Source of the DNA: Micrococcales bacterium
Lineage (GTDB): Bacteria; Actinomycetota; Actinomycetes; Actinomycetales; Cellulomonadaceae
NCBI GenBank assembly: GCA_009779195.1
Contig: WRET01000002.1
Span: forward strand, 62,001-126,000
Direction: 5' to 3'
Length of the DNA: 64,000 nucleotides
Below the pieces are notes generated by a model. The model was given only the letters and a program-made list of their open reading frames with translations. It was not told where the DNA came from and ran no database searches. Positions 19,241 to 27,796 of the stretch are shown piece after piece. The position numbers were made by a program, and so were the translations under genes. Every line of letters starts with the position of its first letter. Position 1 is the stretch's first letter.

Positions 19241-20328
19241 AGGGAATGCACCAGCCTCACGATGCGGGTCAGGACGTCGGGGTCAGCGTCCGGGGGGACC
19301 CCGTGCCCAAGGTTGACAACATGGCCGGGAGCCGCCCGGCCGCGGTCGACGACATCGCGCACATGCGCTTCGAGCACCGGCCACGGCGCGGCAAGCAGCG
19401 CCGGGTCGATATTGCCCTGGACGGGTGTCGTACCGCCCAGCCGCCCGACGGCGGCATCCAGGGTGACACGGTGGTCTACTCCTACCACGTCGGCCCCTGC
19501 GTCGCGTAATGCCGTCAGCAGCTCGCCGGTGCCCGTTCCGAAATGCACGGTGGGCACCCCTTCGGCTTTGGCTGCTGCGAGCACCGCCGCCGATGCGGGC
19601 AGGACGTGCGCGCGGTAATCAGACTCGCGCAGCGACCCCACCCACGAGTCGAACAGCTGCACAGCCACCGCCCCCGCGCGGATCTGCGCGACGAGGAACG
19701 CCGCCGACACCGCTGCGGCGAAATCCATGAGCGCCGACCACGCCGCCGGGTCGGTGTGCATGAGCCGACGGGCGGCCAGGTGGTCGCGGGAGGCCCGCCC
19801 TTGCGCCAGGTAGGCCGCAAGGGTGAACGGGGCCCCGGCGAACCCGATGAGAGGGGTCTCGCCGAGCAGGGCGACGGCCGCTCGCACCCCCGCGGCGACC
19901 GGTTCGAGGGCTGCGGCGTCGGGGGGGCCGGCTTCGGTGAGGGCCGCCACGTCGGCGACGGTGCGCACCGGGTGGGCGAACACCGGCCCGACGCCCGGTT
20001 CGATCGTCACGTCGACCCCTGCCAAGGCGAGCGGCACGACGATGTCGGAGAAGAAGATCGCCGCGTCCACGCCGTGGCGTCGGACCGGCTGGCAGGTGAT
20101 CTCGGCTGCCAGGTCGGGGTCGAGGCACGCCTCGAGCATCGTGGTGCTGGCGCGGGCTTCGCGGTACTCGGGAAGAGACCGTCCGGCTTGGCGCATGAAC
20201 CACACGGGGAAGGTCGACGGACGGCGTCCTGTGAACGCCTCAAGCAGCGGTTTACCGGACAGGATGTCATCTCCTGGGCGATCGGGGGAACTTTCCACCC
20301 GAGTATTGTGCCCGAAGGGGGCGGACAT
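19237..20328 (-). CDS. hemE: Uroporphyrinogen decarboxylase
   Basis: Decarboxylates uroporphyrinogen III to coproporphyrinogen III. 363 residues if started at ATG 20328, or 353 from GTG 20298. The signature VWFMRQAGRSLPEYR sits near residue 42, the catalytic Asp region is AIFFSDIVVPLALAG, and GFAGAPFTLAAYL follows. The GTG alternative has CACAAT six bases upstream (leaderless spacing) and leaves room for the divergent hemA promoter, so it may be the true start. It is translationally coupled to hemG. Confidence 0.94.
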   Translation of the reverse strand: MSAPFGHNTRVESSPDRPGDDILSGKPLLEAFTGRRPSTFPVWFMRQAGRSLPEYREARASTTMLEACLDPDLAAEITCQPVRRHGVDAAIFFSDIVVPLALAGVDVTIEPGVGPVFAHPVRTVADVAALTEAGPPDAAALEPVAAGVRAAVALLGETPLIGFAGAPFTLAAYLAQGRASRDHLAARRLMHTDPAAWSALMDFAAAVSAAFLVAQIRAGAVAVQLFDSWVGSLRESDYRAHVLPASAAVLAAAKAEGVPTVHFGTGTGELLTALRDAGADVVGVDHRVTLDAAVGRLGGTTPVQGNIDPALLAAPWPVLEAHVRDVVDRGRAAPGHVVNLGHGVPPDADPDVLTRIVRLVHSL

Positions 20329-20344
20329 GATTCACTATTCGACC

Positions 20345-21613
20345 ATGGCGTTGTGTGTCGTGGTCGCAGACCACACCGGATCCGGGCTTGACGTGCTCGC
20401 CACCTTGTCGGCTGGCGTACCTGGCGTGGGGCCCGAGCTTGTCGCGTCCGGAGCCGTGGACGGGGTCGTAGCCCTGGCGACGTGCAACCGGGTCGAACTG
20501 TACCTGGACGTCCCTGAGGACGCAGTGGCGGGCACCAGCCAGCACGCCACCCGCGCCCTGGCCGCCCGCGCGGCCCTCAGCGGCGCCCGCTACGCCCACC
20601 CGCAGTCGGACCGCCAAGAACAGCTCGTCCGTTCGCCGTTCGCCCCTGCCGGGTGCCCGCACCTCATCGACGTGCGTACCCAGCGTGACGCGGTCGTCCA
20701 CCTGTTCGGCGTCGCCTCGGGTCTCGAGTCGATGGTCGTGGGGGAGCGCGAGATCGTCGGGCAGGTGCGTGGAGCGCTGAGCACCGCCCGTGAGCAGCAC
20801 ACCACGACCCCTTTGCTGGAGGCGGCTTTCCAGACCGCCCTGCGGGTGTCGCGGACCGTCGTCGGAGCCGTCCCCCTGGACGTCCTGGGCCGCTCAGCAG
20901 TCTCCGAAGCCCTCGACCTAGCCCAGGTGTCCCACAACGGCGCACGGGCCCTCCTGGTGGGCACAGGCAGCTACGCCGGGGCGAGCCTGGCCGCGCTGCG
21001 CGCCCGCGGTGTGTACGACGTACGGGTTTTCTCCGGCTCCGGACGCGCCGAGGGCTTCGCCGAGCGTCACCAGGTCGTGCCCGCCACGGACCTGTTCCAC
21101 GAGCTGCGCCACGCCGACGTGGTCGTCACCTGCTCAGGCACCGGTCCGGTCCTGGGTGCTGACCAGGTCGCCGCCGCCCGTGAAGGACGCCCCCTCGTCC
21201 TGGTCGACCTGGCCCTGCGCCGCGACGTCGCCCCTGAGGTCGCCACCTTGCCCGGCGTGCGCCTCGTCGCCCTGGCAGACGTCGGCGCCGCGTGCTGCGA
21301 CCCCGACGTGGCCGCCGCCCGCGCCCTCGTCGACGCCGCAGCCGACGCCTTCATGCGCGAACGCCAGGTCCGCGACTGGTCCCCCCCAGTCATCGCCGCC
21401 CGTGCCCGTATGCTCCGCGCCTGCGTCACCGGCGTCGACAACACCATGCTCGCCCGCCGCGCAGCCCACCGCATCATGCACACCCCCACCATCCGCGCCA
21501 AGTGGGCCGCCGCCTCCGGCGACCGCGACGCCTACACCGCCGCCCTGGCCGAGCTCGAAGCACTAGCCGACGCCGCCGAACGCCAAGTCCACGCCGCAGC
21601 CGTCCTGCTGTAA
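20345..21613 (+). CDS. hemA: Glutamyl-tRNA reductase
   Basis: First committed enzyme of C5 heme synthesis, reducing glutamyl-tRNA to glutamate-1-semialdehyde with NADPH. Starting at ATG 20345 gives MALCVVVADHTG, matching the usual N-terminus (422 residues). The catalytic cysteine is in ATCNRVELYLD, followed by VASGLESMVVGEREIVGQVR, the NADPH domain LLVGTGSYAGASLAAL and a C-terminal dimerisation helix. It is divergent from hemE with only a few tens of bases between them. The usual followers hemC, hemD, hemB and hemL are not next to it here. Confidence 0.94.
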   Translation: MALCVVVADHTGSGLDVLATLSAGVPGVGPELVASGAVDGVVALATCNRVELYLDVPEDAVAGTSQHATRALAARAALSGARYAHPQSDRQEQLVRSPFAPAGCPHLIDVRTQRDAVVHLFGVASGLESMVVGEREIVGQVRGALSTAREQHTTTPLLEAAFQTALRVSRTVVGAVPLDVLGRSAVSEALDLAQVSHNGARALLVGTGSYAGASLAALRARGVYDVRVFSGSGRAEGFAERHQVVPATDLFHELRHADVVVTCSGTGPVLGADQVAAAREGRPLVLVDLALRRDVAPEVATLPGVRLVALADVGAACCDPDVAAARALVDAAADAFMRERQVRDWSPPVIAARARMLRACVTGVDNTMLARRAAHRIMHTPTIRAKWAAASGDRDAYTAALAELEALADAAERQVHAAAVLL

Positions 21614-21731
21614 CCGTCCTGCGTCCTGCCACCTTGGCGGGGCTCAAGCAGGCGTCCCTCGTCTTGTCCAGGGTCCCGGTGGGTCGAGGATGTCCGTGGC
21701 GTCACCCGAAAGTGATGGACCCTTCGCCGAG

Positions 21732-21791
21732 GTGCGAACAAGAACGCGTCGTGCGAACGCGTTGGTTCGCACCACGCGTCCTGGTTCGCAC
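21732..21791. terminator. Long imperfect hairpin after hemA
   Basis: GTGCGAAC-aaga-ACGCGT-c-GTGCGAAC is followed, after a six-base loop, by its near reverse complement ending GTTCGCAC. The arms are 27 bases with a few mismatches. Position between the convergent hemA and the hypothetical gene ending at 21854 fits a bidirectional terminator. Confidence 0.6.
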
Positions 21792-21853
21792 GTCGCGGAT
21801 CCGTTCGGTTGATGTCCAGGCCGAGGGTCCTGCTTGAGGGACAGTGTCGTGTC

Positions 21854-22768
21854 TCAGGCCGTTTCGCCGGGGGCGTCAGCGTCGGACGGTTCTTCGCGGT
21901 CCACGGGGTGCAGGCCGGACAGCGGGAGGGCGCCGGGGTCGGGGGGACGCACGCCGTTGGGGGGCTGGGCGTCCAGGCGTTCGGAGCGCAGGTCGTCGAG
22001 CTCGTCGAGCAGCACCCACGCTTCGGCGACGTCGACGTCGAGCATGGTCATACCGCGGGCCTGGGCTTCTTCGACGTTGTCCCCGGCGGGGACGATTCGG
22101 GCGACCTGGCGGTTCCCGGCGAGCACCTGGTCGGCCACGTGCACGGCCATGCCGCGCCATGTCGCGCAGACTTCCACACCGAACACGTCGGCGAGCTCGC
22201 TGGGGTGCAGCTGGCGGTACCACCGGCCCCGGGCGCCCGGCCAGAACCCCATCTGGGGCGGCTGGGAGCACGATGTGGCGATGACAACCCGCCCGTCGAC
22301 GACATCAGCGTCGTAGTGGGCGCCGTTCCACGAGGCGACCGCTCCGACGCACTGCGACAGCCGTGCCATGGTCGGGGCTTCTGCGGCGGGGTCAGCCGGA
22401 CGCCACCCGGTCCCCAGGTGCCCGTACCGGGCGAGCAGCTCGGTGCCACCTGCGGCGTACCGGCGCACCAGCTGGGCACCGGGCGGGACGCGGGTGTGCA
22501 TGAGCCACCACAGGGGGACGGCGTAGCCTGGTTCGCCGAAGTAGCGCAGGTACCAGTCGGCGTCGAAACGCAGCACGTCGATCCACGGCGACTGGGGTGT
22601 CCAGCCTGATCCGGGGGCTGTCAGGCCGTGCACGGCGGCCAGGTCGGGCAACGACGTGGCGAACCGCACGTCGGACACCCGCACGACGTACCCACCGACC
22701 CGGTCGTACCCCTCATTGAGGTACGCCCGTGACAACCTCGGTGACACCGTCTTCTGCAGGAGGGTCAT
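21854..22768 (-). CDS. Hypothetical protein
   Basis: 304 residues, mostly alpha/beta in character and without membrane segments or a signal peptide. Features are an Arg/Tyr-containing N-terminus, Trp-rich stretches (GSGWTPQSPWIDVLRF, PLWWLMHTRVPPG, GFWPGARGRWYRQL) and an acidic, Pro-rich C-terminus from about residue 265. GAGGACAGGAC precedes ATG 22768. Codon use is like its neighbours. No domain is recognised, and it is convergent with hemA. Confidence 0.65.
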   Translation of the reverse strand: MTLLQKTVSPRLSRAYLNEGYDRVGGYVVRVSDVRFATSLPDLAAVHGLTAPGSGWTPQSPWIDVLRFDADWYLRYFGEPGYAVPLWWLMHTRVPPGAQLVRRYAAGGTELLARYGHLGTGWRPADPAAEAPTMARLSQCVGAVASWNGAHYDADVVDGRVVIATSCSQPPQMGFWPGARGRWYRQLHPSELADVFGVEVCATWRGMAVHVADQVLAGNRQVARIVPAGDNVEEAQARGMTMLDVDVAEAWVLLDELDDLRSERLDAQPPNGVRPPDPGALPLSGLHPVDREEPSDADAPGETA

Positions 22769-23171
22769 GTCCTGTCCTCTTCGACCGATTCGAGCGCTTC
22801 GTCCAGGGATGACTCTGTCGTGAACCGGGCCCTGGGTCCAGTCTCTTCACCCAATCAGCGCGAAACTGTCGCCCAGCCGGCTCATCGCGGACGGTTCGGC
22901 ACCCCCTGCCAAGGGGTCAGGGTTGCCCTGTGCGTGAGCCTTCCGGCCGCCGCAGAGCGGTGGGGTGCGAAGACCCAGGGCTGCCCAGAAGTGAACCCGG
23001 CAGCCACCCGGACGGTCGGCGGGCCAGGCTTCGTGCGCGTCGACGAACCCGTGTGTCCCACCTGGTGCGCCGGGTGTGCCGGTAGCCCGAAGACAGGCGA
23101 ACACGCCGTCGCGTGCTGCGGCTTTGGCAGGATGTCACCACTGGCCGCTTTCGGCGCGCGCCGGGTGCTGG
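22769..23171. other. Intergenic stretch between purB and the hypothetical gene
   Basis: About 400 bases with no frame that looks coding; the longest frames are cysteine- and arginine-rich shadows. It should contain the promoter of the 21854-22768 gene near 22780-22800. Nothing else was recognised. Confidence 0.4.
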
Positions 23172-24590
23172 CTACGTGCCGACGTGGTCGACGAGGTCGG
23201 AGGCCAGGCCGGTGTAGGTGGCGGGGGTGAGGGTGGACAGGCGGGTGGCGGTCTCGGCGGGCAGGCCCACAGTGGCGACGAACTCGCGCAGGGCGGGGCC
23301 GGTGATGCGCTGGCCGCGGGTGAGGTCTTTGAGGCGTTCGTACGGGTTGTCCATCCCGGGGACCCCGGCGACGCACGCGGCGCGCATCGCCGACTGCACA
23401 GGTTCGGCCAGCACTTCCCAGGTCGCGTCGAGCTCGGCGGCGAGCATATCCGTGTCGACCGACAGACGGGCAAGACCCCGGCGGACGTTGTCCACAGCCA
23501 GCAGCGAGTGCCCGAACGCGGGACCGATGTTGCGCTGCGTGGTCGAGTCTGTCAGGTCCCGTTGCAGCCGGGAGGTGACCAGGGTCGCGGCCAGGGTGTC
23601 CAGCAGCGCGCAGGAGACCTCCAGGTTCGCCTCAGCGTTCTCGAAGCGGATGGGGTTGACCTTGTGCGGCATGGTCGAGCTGCCTGTCGCCCCAGGCACC
23701 GGGACCTGGATGAACACCCCACGCGAGATGTACGTCCACACGTCGGTGGCCAGGTTGTGCAGCACCCGGTTGAACCGGGCCATGTCCGCGTACAGCTCGG
23801 CCTGCCAGTCGTGCGGTTCGATCTGGGTGGTCAACGGGTTCCACACCAAGCCCAGGTGCTCGACGAACGTGCGCGACACCTGCTGCCACGACGTCGTCGG
23901 AACGGCGGCGACCATGGCGCCGTACGTCCCGGTCGCGCCGTTGAGCTTGCCCAGGTACTCGTCGGCGTCGATGCGGTCCAGCTGTCGGCGCAACCGGTGG
24001 GCGAGCACCGCCAGCTCTTTGCCCAGGGTTGTGGGGGTGGCTGGCTGGCCGTGGGTCAACGCCAGCATCGGTGTGGCGCGGTGCTCGTCGGCCATGGTCG
24101 CCACCTCGCCGACCAGCGCGCGCGCAGCGGGCATCCACATATCGCGCACCGCCCCACGCACCATGAGCGCATAGCTCAGGTTGTTGACGTCCTCGCTGGT
24201 CAAGGCGAAGTGCACCAGCTCAGACGCCCCCGGCAGCACACTGCCGGTCGGTGCACGCTCCAGCCGACGTTTGAGGAAGTACTCCACAGCCTTGACGTCG
24301 TGGACCGTCGTGCGCTCGATCGTCGCCAGCTCGGCGATCTGGTCAGCACCGAACGTGTCGACCACCTCACGCAAGTACTCCTGGTCGTCGGCGCTGAGCA
24401 CTGGCGCCCCTGGCACCGCCCCCGTCCTGGTCAGGTGGATCAGCCACTCCACCTCCACGTGCAACCGCTCCCTGTTGAGCGCCGCCTCGCTCAGGTAGTC
24501 CACCAACGGCGCCACGACAGGCTTGTACCGCCCGTCCAACGGCCCCAATGCCACAGCAGGAACAACATCAGCCAGCGTCACACGAGACAT
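23172..24590 (-). CDS. purB: Adenylosuccinate lyase
   Basis: Cleaves SAICAR and adenylosuccinate in purine synthesis. 472 residues from ATG 24590 (upstream in-frame ATG rejected because the family begins close to this point and CATGAT sits six bases before it). Motifs include LGPLDGRYK, the TSEDVNNLSYAL segment, LTHGQPATPTTLGKE with the catalytic histidine, and the fumarate-lyase signature GSSTMPHKVNPIRFEN. Length and motifs fit the E. coli-type subfamily. It is monocistronic. Confidence 0.96.
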   Translation of the reverse strand: MSRVTLADVVPAVALGPLDGRYKPVVAPLVDYLSEAALNRERLHVEVEWLIHLTRTGAVPGAPVLSADDQEYLREVVDTFGADQIAELATIERTTVHDVKAVEYFLKRRLERAPTGSVLPGASELVHFALTSEDVNNLSYALMVRGAVRDMWMPAARALVGEVATMADEHRATPMLALTHGQPATPTTLGKELAVLAHRLRRQLDRIDADEYLGKLNGATGTYGAMVAAVPTTSWQQVSRTFVEHLGLVWNPLTTQIEPHDWQAELYADMARFNRVLHNLATDVWTYISRGVFIQVPVPGATGSSTMPHKVNPIRFENAEANLEVSCALLDTLAATLVTSRLQRDLTDSTTQRNIGPAFGHSLLAVDNVRRGLARLSVDTDMLAAELDATWEVLAEPVQSAMRAACVAGVPGMDNPYERLKDLTRGQRITGPALREFVATVGLPAETATRLSTLTPATYTGLASDLVDHVGT

Positions 24591-24777
24591 ACCCCCATCA
24601 TGGCGCACCCCGCTCCACAAGGTTGCCAAGGACTGTGCCGTCGACCCCGCTCCTTGGTCACCAGACCCGGGGTCCGCACCAGGTGCACATAGCGGGCACT
24701 AGGAACAACGGGGGCATACGGGGCATGATGACCGCTGTCGTGTCGAGCAGGTCGAGCACACACCGAGGGGTACCACC

Positions 24778-25329
24778 ATGTATCAGCCGTTTGTCCGTCT
24801 CGTCGCGTTGGTCGCGGCGGCCACCATCACCGCTGGGTTCGTCGGCGGGTGCACGTCCGGGTCCACGGACGACAAGAGCAGCGGGAAGGACCGGGGATCC
24901 AACGGGGCAGTCACGATGGGCGGGCAGGATATCGACCTGACCAAGCCCGTCGGCGAGGTCGTGACGTTCGAGGTCCCCGGCTCGCCCGACGACACCGTCG
25001 AGGTCGGAGTGCTCGGCCTCAAGGTCGACGGGAAGATCCAGGTCCTGAGCTTGGTGCTCACCCCGCACTTCGCCTCAAAATCCCGGGACGGCCGGGTCTC
25101 GTTGTACGCCATGCTTGGTGAAACGGGCTTCCACCCGAAGCTGATCGACAAGGACAACCTCAAGATCTACTCCTCGGTCGAGAGTAGCGGCTTTCTCCCG
25201 GTCCACACCAGCAACGGCCAGGCCATGTACGTCTACGCTGTCTTCGCTGCCCCGGAAGACGACAACACGGAGTTCGACCTGCGGATCATCGACGCCTGGG
25301 TACCGCTGAAAGTGAAGGCCGAGCAGTGA
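24778..25329 (+). CDS. Lipoprotein paired with an OmpA-like protein
   Basis: 183 residues with a signal peptide and lipobox VGGC at about residue 25, then a Ser/Asp/Lys-rich spacer and a beta-rich domain (VEVGVLGLKVDGKIQVLSLV, AMYVYAVFAAPEDD). Its stop overlaps the GTG start of the OmpA-like gene, so the two are made together. No family is recognised. It may be an extracellular partner of the OmpA-like domain. Confidence 0.78.
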   Translation: MYQPFVRLVALVAAATITAGFVGGCTSGSTDDKSSGKDRGSNGAVTMGGQDIDLTKPVGEVVTFEVPGSPDDTVEVGVLGLKVDGKIQVLSLVLTPHFASKSRDGRVSLYAMLGETGFHPKLIDKDNLKIYSSVESSGFLPVHTSNGQAMYVYAVFAAPEDDNTEFDLRIIDAWVPLKVKAEQ

Positions 25330-26027
25330 GCGGCGTGCAGGTCCTCGCAGACCCATCCATGGGCGATCCTCCGGCAGTTGCCCCAGCCTCTGGTCGTCTG
25401 GTCGCGCCAGTGGCCAGACCGCCAAGACCTCGCCGGGTCGCCGGGGTTGTTGCGGCTGGGCTCGTGGTCGTCGGCGTCGCGGTGCTTACTCAAGGTGCTG
25501 CGCCTACCTCTGCCACCCCAGACCAGCGAGCAACCGCAACAGAAGAATTCGACGTGGACACGATCGAGGTGCCGTCGGACGCCGACCTGGCAGCCTCGGT
25601 CTCCATGATGAAGCTGAAGGGCTCTGTCAAGCTGTACGACCTTTCCGGCAGCGTGAAACCCTGGGTGGAGACAAAAGGCGACGTGACGACGATCTCCACC
25701 GACGTGCTGTTCGAGTTCGCCAAGTACGACATCGACGCCTCCGGAGAGAAAGCTATCGCCGAGGCGCTCAAGACTGTGCCGAACGGCGCGTCGGTCGATG
25801 TCACCGGCCACACCGACTCGATAGGCACCGACGAGGGCAACATGCTCTTGTCCCAGCAACGTGCCTCCGCCGTCGCCTCGATCATCAACCGGGACCGCCC
25901 CGACCTCACCGTCAACGCTGCGGGGAAGGGCTCTCACGACCCGGTCGCGAAGAACACCAACTCCGACGGCAGCGACAACCCTGAAGGCCGAGCCCAGAAC
26001 CGCCGGGTGGAGATCCGGCACCACTGA
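25326..26027 (+). CDS. Membrane-anchored OmpA-like peptidoglycan-binding protein
   Basis: 233 residues: a short Pro/Arg-rich cytoplasmic N-terminus, one membrane segment near 40-58 (AGVVAAGLVVVGVAVL), a linker, and a C-terminal OmpA/MotB-type domain from about 125. Its motifs are VLFEFAKYDID, VDVTGHTDSIGTDEGN, LSQQRASAVA and the C-terminal NPEGRAQNRRVEIRHH. Such domains bind diaminopimelate-type peptidoglycan. GTG at 25326 overlaps the upstream stop (GTGA). Confidence 0.87.
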   Translation: MSGVQVLADPSMGDPPAVAPASGRLVAPVARPPRPRRVAGVVAAGLVVVGVAVLTQGAAPTSATPDQRATATEEFDVDTIEVPSDADLAASVSMMKLKGSVKLYDLSGSVKPWVETKGDVTTISTDVLFEFAKYDIDASGEKAIAEALKTVPNGASVDVTGHTDSIGTDEGNMLLSQQRASAVASIINRDRPDLTVNAAGKGSHDPVAKNTNSDGSDNPEGRAQNRRVEIRHH

Positions 26028-26454
26028 CGCCTGGGCAGGCCAAGACAGCCTGGGTTTCGCGAGCGCGACGCGGGTCGAGCGCTCTGCTCCTGGCCGGGTA
26101 CACCTATTGCCGCGGAAGCCAGGGATGATCCTCGTACCCTGTCCAGGTCGTGATGTGCACAGTGGCGTGCAAACCGCCCCTGCTGGTCGGCTGCTGTACC
26201 TGCTCCTGGATGATGACACTGGCCTGCGTTTCGTCTTCGACCCTCGCAACTTCTTTGGATTGACGTTCAGCAGGACGACATCAACCTGAAAATGCCCGAG
26301 GCTCAACTCTGGTGCCTGGTCGATCGCCAGGGTGAGCGCGCTGGAGCGGGTCTCGACCCTCCTGGACGACCAGCAGCCGTCCAGGCATGTCGTGACCCAC
26401 GGTCGACCCTTACTGCTGTCGCCGTGACCTCGCGGGGCTGGGTACCCGGACGCT
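26028..26454. other. Intergenic stretch with possible decayed coding remnant
   Basis: About 430 bases of lower GC than the neighbours. A plus-strand frame at about 26125-26289 reads plausibly as protein (LLYLLLDDDTGLRFVFDPRN) but has no start context and continues only in other frames, so it looks like a decayed fragment. No gene is called. Confidence 0.35.
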
Positions 26455-26690
26455 GGGGACGGTTCCTATGTCTTGCCTGGTCAAGAATGATTTTCGGTCG
26501 GTCGGCCCTTCAGTTCCAACAACCACATCGACCAGAGTCTCGCCAGCGTGTGGGTCACCGTCTTACTCGTCCAGGGAGGGACCAACCGGACCGCCTTGGG
26601 CCACCGGGATCCCCGGCTCAGACCAGCCCCGACAATCTGCGACGATGCCCCTCCACCCTGCTGACCAGGCAAGACATAGGAACCGTCCCC
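26455..26690. mobile_element. 236-bp inverted-repeat element, copy A
   Basis: Ends are a perfect 29-bp inverted repeat beginning GGGGACGGTTCCTATGTCTT. The interior (about 178 bases) is shared with copies B and C at roughly 85-90% by eye. It encodes no recognisable transposase and is small enough to be a MITE-like passenger. The conserved flank GGAC...TGGGG / CCCCATTGTCC suggests the true ends lie 6-7 bases further out. Confidence 0.8.
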
Positions 26691-26708
26691 ATTGTCCTGT
26701 GAGCCTCG

Positions 26709-26912
26709 ACCTGGGTGCAGCCCATCGTCGTCGACAACCGCGGGACGCACGTGGCGACGATCTAGGCGGCGGCGCTGGCTTCGGTGCGGTGCTGGCGGTC
26801 GCAGAACGGGCCATGGGAGCTGTGGCTCGCCGGACCGGTCGCCAAGACGGTCCTCCGGGCCAAGCACGTCCCAGACTCCGGCGGGACCTTCTTCAGCCAC
26901 GCCGCCGAGTAG
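26709..26912 (+). pseudogene. Decayed fragment resembling a PTH2-like protein
   Basis: In one frame the DNA reads TWVQPIVVDNRGTHVATI, then TAG, then AAALASV and GPWELWLAGPVAKTVLRA before a second stop. The in-frame TAG looks like a GAG-to-TAG change. The WVQPIVV and GPW...KTV.RA pattern recalls actinobacterial peptidyl-tRNA-hydrolase-2-like proteins, but the match is from memory and short. No start or full domain remains. Confidence 0.3.
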
Positions 26913-27000
26913 CCGGGGCACCGGACTCATCGAGTGCAACGGTTCGACGCGAAGGCCTGTGTCCCTCGATGCGAACCGTGTCCGTCGATGCGGACTGCCG

Positions 27001-27372
27001 CTACTCCATCTGCGCCCGGATCTCCGCCAACCGTTTCGACTGTCCAGGCCGGTACGGCTGGAGCCTTCCCCTAGCATTGACGAAGGTGCCTGTGATGCGA
27101 TCGCACACACAGCAGGCCACGGCGAACACCCTTGGCTGGAAGGAGATGGGGATGAACGCGGCACGGGGGTTTGGGAGGGCGTCCCGGTAGGCATCGTCCG
27201 CTGGGTCATCCAGCGGAAAGAACTTTCCGTCGCTCCGGAGGCCGAGCGCGAGGCTGGCTTGTCCGTGCTGAGGGCACGGGGCTGCTGACCACCACTGTGC
27301 GACGAGACGGTCAGCCTCGCTGAGCAGCCGCTCGATCTCGGCCAGCTCCAGTGCGCTCAACTTTTTCGCCAT
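27001..27372 (-). CDS. Small hypothetical protein
   Basis: 123 residues. The N-terminus is helical and charged (LSALELAEIERLLSEADRLV), followed by a segment with Cys/His (SAAPCPQHGQ) and a later CCVCDRITG, so a bound metal is possible. The C-terminus is basic (RPGQSKRLAEIRAQME). It starts with ATG 27372. It lies between repeat copies A and B in an otherwise gene-poor accessory stretch. No family is recognised. Confidence 0.55.
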   Translation of the reverse strand: MAKKLSALELAEIERLLSEADRLVAQWWSAAPCPQHGQASLALGLRSDGKFFPLDDPADDAYRDALPNPRAAFIPISFQPRVFAVACCVCDRITGTFVNARGRLQPYRPGQSKRLAEIRAQME

Positions 27373-27464
27373 GCCGCGATCCTAGCTGCGGCGCCCAAGA
27401 CGAAGACCTGGGCGCGAACCTGCCCAGCCGTTGTGCAATCAGGCGCGCTGGTGCTAAGGACGAT

Positions 27465-27700
27465 GGGGACGGTTCCTATGTCTTACCTGGTCAAACATGG
27501 CTTTCGGTCGGTTGACCCTTGAGTGCCAACGACCACATCGACCAGGGTCTCGCCAGCGTGTGGGTCACCGTCTTGCTTGTCCTGGGAGCGACCAACCGGA
27601 CAGCCTTGGCCACCGGGATCTCCCGGCGCAGACCAGTCCCGAGAGTTCGCAGCGACGTCCCTCCGCCTTGCTGACCAGGCAAGACATAGGAACCGTCCCC
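27465..27700. mobile_element. 236-bp inverted-repeat element, copy B
   Basis: Same element as copy A, same orientation, with one change in the left terminal repeat (TCTTACC for TCTTGCC). The flanks GGACGAT and ATTGTCC extend the terminal inverted repeat outward with one mismatch. It lies between the small hypothetical gene and the MarR gene. Confidence 0.8.
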
Positions 27701-27775
27701 ATTGTCCGGCGCGGCGCGGGATGCGGCCTAGCTGTGCACCGGTCATGGCGAGCGGGCATGCTTGCATGTCGGAAC

Positions 27776-27792
27776 TTATAACGATATCGTCG
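27776..27792 (+). promoter_or_regulatory. Promoter/operator of the marR gene
   Basis: TTATAACGATATCGTCGTAA just before the ATG combines a -10-like TTATAA with the 10-base palindrome ACGATATCGT (27781-27790). A regulator binding it would block its own promoter. It resembles the palindromes at 28929-28971. Confidence 0.45.
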
Positions 27793-27796
27793 TAAT

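Noticed and set aside
22847..23104. 85-codon minus frame between purB and the hypothetical gene
   Set aside because: Cys/His/Gly-rich composition, no start signal and no family resemblance.
27483..27767. Open frames of 60-95 codons inside the 236-bp elements
   Set aside because: They exist in all three copies only because the DNA is repeated. Copy A has an in-frame stop, frames differ between copies, and no ribosome site or family is seen.
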